This document shows, one piece after another, positions 5,663 through 10,774 of a DNA stretch of 10,774 nt (within the stretch, counting starts at the first letter, position 1; every line of letters starts with the position of its first letter). Origin of the DNA: Cyanobacteria bacterium UBA5018 (lineage in GTDB: Bacteria; Cyanobacteriota; Cyanobacteriia; PCC-6307; Cyanobiaceae); the NCBI GenBank assembly GCA_002396505.1, contig DGYA01000063.1:972-11745 (forward strand), read 5' to 3'. The position numbers and the translations under genes were made by a program. The notes below the pieces were generated by a model that was not told the origin of the DNA, made no database searches, and was given only the letters and a program-made list of their open reading frames with translations.

Positions 5663-7353
5663 CAGCCACTGATGGGTAGGCCATCGCTATATTTGGCGAT
5701 CAAGTGCTTCAGATAAGTAGGCTCTCCCAACCCAGGCTGAATTGCCTGCAGCAGGGCAAGGGCCTCTTCGGGGCGTCCTTCCTGGTGAGCCTGCTGGGCT
5801 GCGTTGATGCTGTCGGCGAACAGCAGCTGCTGCTCAGTTGCCCCATGGCGACGGGCTATCACCTCGAACAGCTCCATCGGCTGACTCAACCCCTTTAGCC
5901 TGGTTTTGCCCACCTTGAGAATCAAGTAGTCGGCAGCAGCTGGGCCGAGGGCCTGCACCATATCGGCGCTGGCAAGAATTCGAGTGCCAAATATACGGTT
6001 GCTGAACTCAAGGCGTTGGGCAAGATTAACCCGATCGCCGATAATCGTGTAATTAACTCGTTCGCGGGGACCAATATTGCCGACCACCACAGAGCCGTAG
6101 TCGATGCCAAAAGTGGTGTGGAAAGCAACGGAGCGACCCTCTTCCTTCCACTGGACGTTCAGAGCGTCAAGCCGCTCGCGGCAATGCAAGGCAGCCTCCA
6201 CACAGGCAACAGCCGGATGATCAACGCTATCTGGGGCGCCCCAGAAAAGCAGGGCACTATCACCAATGTACTTGTCGAGTATCCCCTGGGTGGCCGTGGC
6301 TACCTCGTTAATAATGGCGAAGTACTGATTAAGCAACTGTAGCACTTGCTTCGGATCAAGGTTCTCGCACAGGCCGGTAAAACCACGAATATCGGTAAAC
6401 ATAATAGCCAGATGCCGTATCTCGCCGCTCAGATTCAGGGAAGATCTGTTAAGCACCAACTTGCGTACAAGGGCACTCGGCACATAGGAATTGAACTCCG
6501 AGAGAGCCGACTTAACCGTGCCTAGTGAGCTAATAATTTGATGGATTTCATGAATCCATCCAGCGGCGATCAGCCGGTCCTTCAGGGAACCAAATTCGAG
6601 TCGAGAGATGGCCTGCAAACTTTGATGTATATAGCGCAGCGGATCACTTATCTGGCTGCCTACAAATGCCGCCAGGGGCAGGACGAGCAGCAGGCTCAGC
6701 AGATAGGACTGGGCCAGATTACTTAGGATGCGGTTTCGATCAAGAATTACCTGCTCAGCAGAGATATCAATACCGAGCACCGCCTCAAAGCTGCCATCGC
6801 GGCGGCGCAGCGGAATGTAGGCCGACATCCAGGTACCCCACTGATCGCTCACGAAGTCGCGGTCCACCTCAAGGCGGCCGGTCTTCCAGATACGATGCAA
6901 CGCATCAGTGCTATTACTGGTGGGCATTACCACGCCGATGTCAGTGAACTCCCTGCTGCTGTAGGGCGTGCCGTCCACGGCAAACGCATAGCGGGAGAAA
7001 GGATCCTTAATTGGTTCCTTTGCCTTACGCAGAGTGTAAATGAAGCGGATGCCACGAATATCCTGCAGCGCCGAAGTAAGCACAGTGTGGACCTGCCGAA
7101 ACGCAGGCGTTTTCATCTGGCTTGGATGCTGTAGCGTGGCAATCAGATCAGCATCCAGCCGGGAAGCCACTAACTCAGCGGAGTCCCGTAGCCGCAGGGC
7201 GGTGTTTTGATTGGCGATCTCGAGGCTGCTGCGCAGCACGAATAGACCCGTCACCAGGGTGGTAAGGGTGGCTGTGCCGGCGAACACCACCGCCAGCGTG
7301 GGGGCGATGTAGGGCCGACGGAACCGCTGGCGGGGCCATGGAAGTAGGGGCAT
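5662..7353 (-). CDS. Membrane-anchored class III adenylate cyclase with PDC-like sensor domain
   Basis: This 563-residue protein should make cAMP from ATP. Order: short basic N-terminus; membrane helix about 16-40; extracytoplasmic PDC/Cache-like sensor about 41-210, ending in the typical GTWMSAYIPLRRRDGSFEA and LGIDIS (173-197); second membrane helix about 214-234; HAMP-like linker to about 285; class III cyclase domain about 313-498. Catalytic residues fit a homodimeric adenylate-type enzyme: metal-binding Asp321 (MFTDIRGFT) and Asp365 (YIGDSALLFWGAP), adenine-selecting Lys361 and Thr436 (VNYTIIGD), and transition-state Asn443 and Arg447 (VNLAQR). The tail at 507-545 (INAAQQAHQEGRPEEALALL) looks like a single TPR-type helix pair. 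The ATG at 7353 lies 5 bp after the stop of the upstream hydroxylase gene; a TTG at 7389 would overlap that gene. The stop overlaps the start of the SET gene. Sensor ligand unknown. Confidence 0.92.
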   Translation of the reverse strand: MPLLPWPRQRFRRPYIAPTLAVVFAGTATLTTLVTGLFVLRSSLEIANQNTALRLRDSAELVASRLDADLIATLQHPSQMKTPAFRQVHTVLTSALQDIRGIRFIYTLRKAKEPIKDPFSRYAFAVDGTPYSSREFTDIGVVMPTSNSTDALHRIWKTGRLEVDRDFVSDQWGTWMSAYIPLRRRDGSFEAVLGIDISAEQVILDRNRILSNLAQSYLLSLLLVLPLAAFVGSQISDPLRYIHQSLQAISRLEFGSLKDRLIAAGWIHEIHQIISSLGTVKSALSEFNSYVPSALVRKLVLNRSSLNLSGEIRHLAIMFTDIRGFTGLCENLDPKQVLQLLNQYFAIINEVATATQGILDKYIGDSALLFWGAPDSVDHPAVACVEAALHCRERLDALNVQWKEEGRSVAFHTTFGIDYGSVVVGNIGPRERVNYTIIGDRVNLAQRLEFSNRIFGTRILASADMVQALGPAAADYLILKVGKTRLKGLSQPMELFEVIARRHGATEQQLLFADSINAAQQAHQEGRPEEALALLQAIQPGLGEPTYLKHLIAKYSDGLPISG

Positions 7354-7358
7354 GGCGA

Positions 7359-7850
7359 TCAGCAGGCACTGGCGAACAGGTGATCCCAAAAGGTGAGGAT
7401 CAGGCCGAAGTTGCGTGAGGGGTTGCTGTGGTGACGCAGGTGGTAGTCACCCCAGGCGAACACCCGGGTGAGCGGACCGGAAAGACTGGCGTTGTGGTCG
7501 AGTTGCGAGTCGCTACAGAAGATTTCGTACAGGTAATGGAAGACCAGCAGCACAGCCCCCTGAACCGGTAGCACCAGGCTGATCACCAGAAGTGGCAGGG
7601 TGAGGGTGAACCAGATGTCAAGAGTCTCGCTGACGCTGCCGAAGCAGAGCAGAAAGTGGTGCCATCGTAACCTTCGCGAACGACGTAAGTAACCAGGCCG
7701 ATGGTGGACGGTGTGCAGGCGATGCAGCAGGTTCCAGGGAGCGGACCAATGGGCCAGCCGGTGGATGCCGTAGGCCATCCCGAGCCAAACCAGAGACACC
7801 ATGGCGAATAAAAGTATCTCTTGCAACATTGGCATCCCAGGAATTGACAT
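7359..7850 (-). CDS. Small fatty-acid hydroxylase / sterol desaturase superfamily membrane protein
   Basis: Members are membrane di-iron enzymes that hydroxylate or desaturate lipids, sterols or carotenoids. With ATG at 7850 the protein has 163 residues. The histidine boxes are all present: HRLAH at 30-34 (HxxxH), HTVHH at 46-50 inside HRLHTVHH (HxxHH), HH at 64-65, and HLRHH at 137-141 (HxxHH), plus His105 and His119. Hydrophobic stretches lie at about 11-28 and 79-108. The C-terminal FGLILTFWDHLFASAC matches the family's NYG...WDxLFGT ending but stops right after it, without the usual tail, and the chain is short for the superfamily. A GTG at 7889 in the same frame would add 13 residues; no Shine-Dalgarno sequence decides. 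First gene of a three-gene leftward operon with the cyclase 5 bp downstream. The substrate cannot be read from the sequence. Confidence 0.8.
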   Translation of the reverse strand: MSIPGMPMLQEILLFAMVSLVWLGMAYGIHRLAHWSAPWNLLHRLHTVHHRPGYLRRSRRLRWHHFLLCFGSVSETLDIWFTLTLPLLVISLVLPVQGAVLLVFHYLYEIFCSDSQLDHNASLSGPLTRVFAWGDYHLRHHSNPSRNFGLILTFWDHLFASAC

Positions 7851-8045
7851 GCAGCAATAATAAACGATAAGAGTGTTTTTCGAAACCACCCAGGCTGCTC
7901 ACCGATTCCCAGGCCTCGAAGGTGCGGCGTGCCTGGGGGCGGGGATGGCCCGAGCAGGGCCCAATAGCCCACGCCGAACATTAACTTAACAAATCTACGA
8001 CAACGCAGGATATTACAACGGAGCAAACGCAATACCGAGGCCTAA

Positions 8046-8071
8046 ATTATATCTAATCGCGGGGATATCAA
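8046..8071 (-). promoter_or_regulatory. Candidate sigma70-type promoter for the leftward operon
   Basis: On the minus strand there is a perfect TATAAT at 8051-8046. A TTGATA lies at 8071-8066, but the 14-bp spacer is short of the usual 16-18; with a 17-bp spacer the -35 position reads CGCTTG. If used, the transcript would have a leader of close to 190 nt before the hydroxylase ATG. The -10 match is direct; function is inferred. Confidence 0.3.
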
Positions 8072-8093
8072 GCGCCATCAGGTATAAAGGTGG

Positions 8094-8131
8094 GGCAAGC
8101 AGCATCATTTTTGCTTCAAATTTTGCTTGCC
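8094..8131 (+). repeat. Inverted repeat GGCAAGCA / TGCTTGCC with an internal competing arm
   Basis: GGCAAGCA (8094-8101) is the reverse complement of TGCTTGCC (8124-8131), separated by 22 nt. Within the loop TGCTT (8112-8116) could instead pair with AAGCA (8097-8101), so two mutually exclusive hairpins are possible. It lies 46 bp before the ATG of the unknown gene. It could be an operator or a leader structure; nothing decides between these. Confidence 0.35.
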
Positions 8132-8177
8132 AAACCTATCGCGGCCATGCTTTAAATGAAGTGAAACTCTCTTGTTC

Positions 8178-8516
8178 ATGTCTTGCCTAGGCTATATCTC
8201 TGAAGACAGTTCCAATATCTGTTGCTATTTCAAAGATGAAAACGGTAAATCCACCTGGCAATGGGGCTTGGTACCTGGTACCCATGCCTGGCTTTCCATT
8301 CCGGGTAACTGGGAGCAGAACGAGCGCACAGGAGTCAAAAGATTTGTGGCCAATAGCAGCATTAATGAGGCCAGGATAATGGAGGCAGCGGCGGTAGCCC
8401 AGAACTATTACAAGCTCCAAAGCTATCAGTTGTCGAGCATCTGCGCCGCCACGGGTAACGCGAGCAGAAATTATCCATTGGTTATTCAAGGAAAAGAGCT
8501 ATATTCTCAGCGGTAA
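8178..8516 (+). CDS. Hypothetical protein, 112 residues, low-GC gene of unknown function
   Basis: I do not recognise this protein. It begins MSCLGYISEDSSNICCYFKD, has an aromatic and Gly-rich middle (STWQWGLVPGTHAWLSIPGNW, 25-45) that alternates in a way suggestive of beta strands, then a likely helix around 62-82 (INEARIMEAAAVAQNYYKL) and a polar C-terminus. Four Cys residues occur (3, 15, 16 and 89). No signal peptide or membrane helix is seen. An in-frame TTG lies 6 bp upstream; a GAAG at about 8158-8161 would suit that TTG better than the ATG. The base composition is much poorer in GC than the flanking housekeeping genes (24 of 60 bases G or C in 8161-8220), which may indicate transfer. 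It faces away from the leftward operon and is followed by a gene-free stretch. An opposite-strand frame of 100 codons covers almost the same bases but looks less protein-like. Confidence 0.5.
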   Translation: MSCLGYISEDSSNICCYFKDENGKSTWQWGLVPGTHAWLSIPGNWEQNERTGVKRFVANSSINEARIMEAAAVAQNYYKLQSYQLSSICAATGNASRNYPLVIQGKELYSQR

Positions 8517-8634
8517 TCCACCGCTTGATACGGCCCGCAGGTGGCCAAGGCCGCAAATGCCTGGCCAGTCAGCAGATGCTTTATGCATCACGGCTTGGCG
8601 ATATCATGGGAAAAACGCTACGGGCAGTGGGGCG

Positions 8635-8653
8635 GTCACCTTTTAGAGGTGAC
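8635..8653 (+). repeat. Short dyad GTCACC-N7-GGTGAC
   Basis: GTCACC (8635-8640) and GGTGAC (8648-8653) are exact reverse complements around TTTTAGA. The size suits either a dimeric regulator's operator or a small hairpin. It is not followed by a T-tract, so it is not a standard terminator. Confidence 0.35.
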
Positions 8654-8901
8654 TATAAGTCTATGCTGATATTCTTGGCTCAGCAAGACCGGTAGGGCAA
8701 CTACGCCAGCGAGAGATCCCAGGTGCCATGGAACGCCCCCAGGAAACTCTATATATTTTAGCTGTCATTTCCAGGCTACGCACTAGGCGTCTGGCACCAG
8801 ATCAATCCAACAGCTCCACGGGCTTTGCCTGGATCCTGGCCAAAGGGCTTGGTAACCGATCAGAGGCAGCGATGGCCAGACGATGCGGTTGAGCGGATCT
8901 C

Positions 8902-8919
8902 GCCGATAGCCCTATCGGC
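8902..8919 (+). repeat. Perfect 8-bp inverted repeat, 2-nt centre
   Basis: GCCGATAG (8902-8909) and CTATCGGC (8912-8919) flank CC. As DNA it is an almost uninterrupted palindrome; as RNA a 7-bp stem with a 4-nt loop is more realistic. It ends two bases before the larger hairpin starts. Confidence 0.7.
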
Positions 8920-8921
8920 AT

Positions 8922-8974
8922 GCCGCCGCCAGTTCAAGGCGGCCCGAAAGCGTCCGCCTTGAACTGGCGGCGGC
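8922..8974 (+). repeat. Long perfect hairpin (21-bp stem, 11-nt loop) upstream of ureA
   Basis: The arm at 8922-8942 (GCCGCCGCCAGTTCAAGGCG then G) is exactly complementary to 8954-8974. The loop 8943-8953 can form an inner C-GAAA-G tetraloop. The stem is GC-rich and unusually long and clean for a chance event. There is no T-tract on either side, so it is not a canonical intrinsic terminator. It lies 40 bp before the ureA ATG and could be a transcription roadblock, a leader structure, or the remains or target of a mobile element. Confidence 0.9.
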
Positions 8975-9014
8975 GGCGGGTGGCTGTCAGAGTGGCGATG
9001 GCTCAGCCCTCCCC

Positions 9015-9320
9015 ATGCATCTCACCCCCCAGGAGAAAGACAAGCTCCTGATCGTGACCGCCGCCCTGTTGGCCGAGCGGCGCTTGAACAGAGGCCTGCG
9101 GCTCAACTATCCAGAAGCGGTCGCCTGGCTCAGTTTTCAGGTGCTGGAAGGCGCTCGCGATGGCAAGAGCGTGGCTGAGTTGATGGCCGAAGGCAGCACC
9201 TGGCTGCGCCGCGATCAAGTGATGACCGGCGTACCAGAGCTGGTGTCGGAGGTGCAGATCGAAGCGGTGTTTCTCGATGGCACCAAGCTGGTGACCCTGC
9301 ACGAGCCCATCCGCGCCTAG
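9015..9320 (+). CDS. ureA: Urease subunit gamma
   Basis: UreA is the small structural subunit of the nickel urease, which hydrolyses urea to ammonia and carbamate in the cytoplasm. The product has 101 residues, the normal length. MHLTPQEKDKLLIVTAALLA at 1-20 and the following RRLNRGLRLNYPEAVAW, LEGARDGKSVAELM and the ending VQIEAVFLDGTKLVTLHEPI are all hallmark UreA segments, so the start is well supported. The leader just upstream is C/T-rich with no Shine-Dalgarno sequence. First gene of a rightward ureA-ureB-ureC order, with a 101-bp gap to ureB. No ureD precedes it in the window. Confidence 0.97.
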   Translation: MHLTPQEKDKLLIVTAALLAERRLNRGLRLNYPEAVAWLSFQVLEGARDGKSVAELMAEGSTWLRRDQVMTGVPELVSEVQIEAVFLDGTKLVTLHEPIRA

Positions 9321-9421
9321 GCCCGCCCCAAGCAGTGCCTTGTCCCCCAGCCGCCTTTGCCGATTAGCCCTCCTCTAGCAGCTCTCCCCCAGTCGCCTTT
9401 CCCCAGTCGCTTCTCGCCCCC
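9321..9421 (+). repeat. C/T-rich ureA-ureB spacer with 14-bp direct repeats
   Basis: CCCCAGTCGCCTTT at 9387-9400 is followed directly by CCCCAGTCGCTTCT at 9401-9414, and a related CCCCAGCCGCCTTT lies at 9345-9358. The spacer is strongly pyrimidine-rich on the coding strand and contains no Shine-Dalgarno-like purine run before the ureB ATG. Confidence 0.6.
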
Positions 9422-9769
9422 ATGTCTTCCCTGGCCACCGGCGATCCCTTCGCCAAAGCGCTCATCCCCGGTGAACTGATGCCGGAGGCCGGCGAGCTGG
9501 TGCTCAATGCCGGCAGGCCGGTAACCACGATCAGCGTGGCCAACACCGGCGATCGCCCGGTGCAGATCGGCTCCCACTTCCACTTTTACGAGGCCAATGG
9601 GGCCCTGGAATTTGAGCGCGAGGCCGCCCGCGGCCAGCGGCTCGACATCCCCGCCGGCACCGCCATGCGCTTTGAACCCGGCGATACCCGCTCGGTGAAC
9701 CTGGTGCCCTACGTCGGTGGCCGCCGCGTGGTTGGCTTCAACGGACTGATCAACGGCCCCCTCGACTGA
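9422..9769 (+). CDS. ureB: Urease subunit beta
   Basis: UreB is the second structural subunit and wraps the trimeric urease core. The 115-residue product contains the diagnostic ALIPGELMPEAGELVLNAGR (13-32), TISVANTGDRPVQIGSHFHF (36-55), ANGALEFER, GQRLDIPAGTAMRFEPGD and the ending YVGGRRVVGFNGLINGPLD. The residues before ALIPGE form a short poorly conserved lead, so an exact start a few codons later cannot be excluded, but the ATG here is the only one in that stretch. A perfect GCGATCGC octamer (HIP1) lies inside at 9549-9556. 38 bp separate it from ureC. Confidence 0.97.
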   Translation: MSSLATGDPFAKALIPGELMPEAGELVLNAGRPVTTISVANTGDRPVQIGSHFHFYEANGALEFEREAARGQRLDIPAGTAMRFEPGDTRSVNLVPYVGGRRVVGFNGLINGPLD

Positions 9770-9807
9770 GTTCGGCCCGCCGCCCTGCTCCCATCCCCGC
9801 CTCCGCC

Positions 9808-10774
9808 ATGCCCTACCGGATTTCCCGCCGCGCCTACGCCGAAACCTACGGCCCCACCACCGGTGATCGGCTGCGCCTGGCCGACACCGAGCTGATATTG
9901 GAGGTGGAAAAAGACTTCACCAGCTACGGCGACGAGGTGAAGTTCGGCGGTGGCAAGGTGATTCGCGATGGCATGGGCCAGGCCCAGACCAGCCGGGCGG
10001 AGGGGGCCGTGGACACGGTGATCACCAACGCCCTGATCCTGGATTGGTGGGGGATTGTCAAGGCGGACATCGGTCTGCGCGATGGCCGCATTGTGGCGAT
10101 CGGCAAGGCTGGTAACCCCGATATTCAAGACGGCGTCGACATAGTTGTGGGTCCCGGCACCGAGGCCATCGCCGGCGAGGGCCACATCCTCACCGCTGGC
10201 GCCATCGATACCCATATTCACTTCATCTGCCCCCAGCAAATTGAGACGGCCCTGGCCTCCGGGGTGACCACCTTGCTGGGGGGCGGCACCGGCCCGGCCA
10301 CCGGCACCAACGCCACCACCTGCACCCCTGGCGCCTTTCACCTGGCCCGAATGCTGCAGGCGGCGGAGGGTCTGCCGATCAACCTGGGCTTCTTTGGCAA
10401 GGGCAATGCCAGCACCCCAGAGGCTCTGGAGGAACAGATCCGCGCCGGAGCCTGCGCCCTGAAGTTGCATGAAGACTGGGGCACCACCCCGGCGGCGATC
10501 GACTGCTGCCTCAGCGTCGCCGATCGCTACGACGTGCAGGTGTGCATCCACACCGACACCCTCAACGAGGCGGGCTTCGTGGAGGACACGATTCGGGCCA
10601 TTGGCGGCCGCACGATCCACACCTTCCATACCGAGGGGGCCGGCGGCGGCCACGCACCGGACATCATTCGCATCTGCGGGGAGGCAAACGTATTACCAAG
10701 TTCCACCAACCCCACTCGGCCCTATACAAAAAATACCCTGGAAGAACACCTGGATATGCTGATGGTCTGCCACC
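9808..10774 (+). CDS. ureC: Urease subunit alpha, N-terminal 322 residues (cut by window edge)
   Basis: UreC carries the di-nickel active site. The frame runs without a break from MPYRISRRAYAETYGPTTGD to the right edge. Active-site residues are in place: nickel ligands His136 and His138 (THIH), the Lys219 that becomes carbamylated (ALKLHED), His248 (IHTDT) and His274 (HTFHTEGAGGGHAPD); the mobile-flap Cys321 and catalytic His322 are the last two complete codons. The remaining Asp ligand and roughly the last 45% of the protein lie outside. Numbering is two residues ahead of the Klebsiella enzyme. The start is supported by the conserved MPYR.SRRAYA beginning; the leader is C-rich with no Shine-Dalgarno sequence. 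No frameshift was found, so the part seen should be functional. Confidence 0.97.
   Translation, partial: MPYRISRRAYAETYGPTTGDRLRLADTELILEVEKDFTSYGDEVKFGGGKVIRDGMGQAQTSRAEGAVDTVITNALILDWWGIVKADIGLRDGRIVAIGKAGNPDIQDGVDIVVGPGTEAIAGEGHILTAGAIDTHIHFICPQQIETALASGVTTLLGGGTGPATGTNATTCTPGAFHLARMLQAAEGLPINLGFFGKGNASTPEALEEQIRAGACALKLHEDWGTTPAAIDCCLSVADRYDVQVCIHTDTLNEAGFVEDTIRAIGGRTIHTFHTEGAGGGHAPDIIRICGEANVLPSSTNPTRPYTKNTLEEHLDMLMVCH

Larger units (their letters stand above)
7851..8177. other. Divergent intergenic region, AT-rich centre
   Basis: About 330 bp separate the leftward operon from the rightward unknown gene. No convincing gene lies here; a leftward open frame from 8032 overlaps the hydroxylase gene in another frame and has no recognisable content. 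The part nearest the hydroxylase (about 7900-7975) is GC-rich, the middle (about 7980-8130) is AT-rich and holds the promoter-like site and the inverted repeat listed separately. Confidence 0.5.
8517..9014. other. Gene-poor region upstream of ureA
   Basis: No convincing gene is seen in these ~500 bp. The longest small frame I found is 8728-8892 (+), 54 codons, starting MERPQETLYILAVIS, with no recognisable motif or ribosome binding site. The region holds a short dyad at 8635-8653, an AT-rich patch at about 8748-8762, and two hairpins directly before ureA. No tRNA-like structure was found. Control elements for the urease operon would be expected here. Confidence 0.5.

Noticed and set aside
8692..8704. 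GTA-N7-TAC resembling an NtcA nitrogen-control site upstream of ureA
   Set aside because: The consensus needs eight bases between GTA and TAC; here there are seven, and no suitable -10 follows at the right distance.
8728..8892. 54-codon rightward frame in the ureA upstream region
   Set aside because: No ribosome binding site, no motif, and length within chance expectation.
9549..9556. HIP1 octamer GCGATCGC
   Set aside because: Only one copy was found in the window, inside ureB, so it gives no sign of the HIP1 enrichment seen in some cyanobacteria.
9709..10653. Leftward 314-codon frame antisense to ureB/ureC
   Set aside because: Gly/Ala/His-rich antisense translation; the + strand carries intact UreC with all visible active-site residues.

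Overview
The window looks like a chromosomal segment of a GC-rich picocyanobacterium of the Synechococcus/Cyanobium group. The evidence is the cyanobacterial type of MutS P-loop, an aspartate kinase with four ACT domains, UreA/UreB/UreC sequences that read like those of Synechococcus, a precorrin-8X methylmutase, and C/T-rich gene leaders with almost no Shine-Dalgarno motifs. No ribosomal RNA, tRNA, CRISPR array, integrase or transposase was seen.

Layout. (1) Positions 2-4775 are a compact, GC-rich housekeeping block: the 3' part of mutS (+), cobH (-, converging on mutS), then holA (+) and lysC (+), which run divergently from cobH. (2) Positions about 4776-9014 are an accessory region with a lower-GC, less biased look. 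It begins with two separate short tandem repeats, one of 18 bp that starts on the lysC stop codon and one of 15 bp. A tightly packed leftward operon follows. Its order of transcription is a small membrane fatty-acid-hydroxylase-like protein, a membrane-anchored class III adenylate cyclase with an extracytoplasmic PDC-like sensor, and a small SET-domain protein whose catalytic motifs look eroded. The first two genes are 5 bp apart; the last two overlap as ATGA. Rightward of these lies a small, low-GC gene of unknown function, then about 500 bp without a convincing gene, ending in two adjacent hairpins, one with a perfect 21-bp stem. (3) Positions 9015-10774 are the start of a urease operon: ureA, ureB and the first 322 codons of ureC, which is cut by the window edge directly after the catalytic His.

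How the genes work together. The housekeeping block covers mismatch repair, cobalamin synthesis, the replicative clamp loader and entry to the Lys/Thr/Met pathway; the genes are neighbours but not a shared pathway. The urease genes encode the three structural subunits that release ammonium from urea; ureD and the other accessory genes are not in the window. The most unusual part is the leftward operon, which pairs a predicted lipid/sterol-type di-iron oxygenase with cAMP production and a probably degenerate SET protein. A joint function is an inference from gene packing only.
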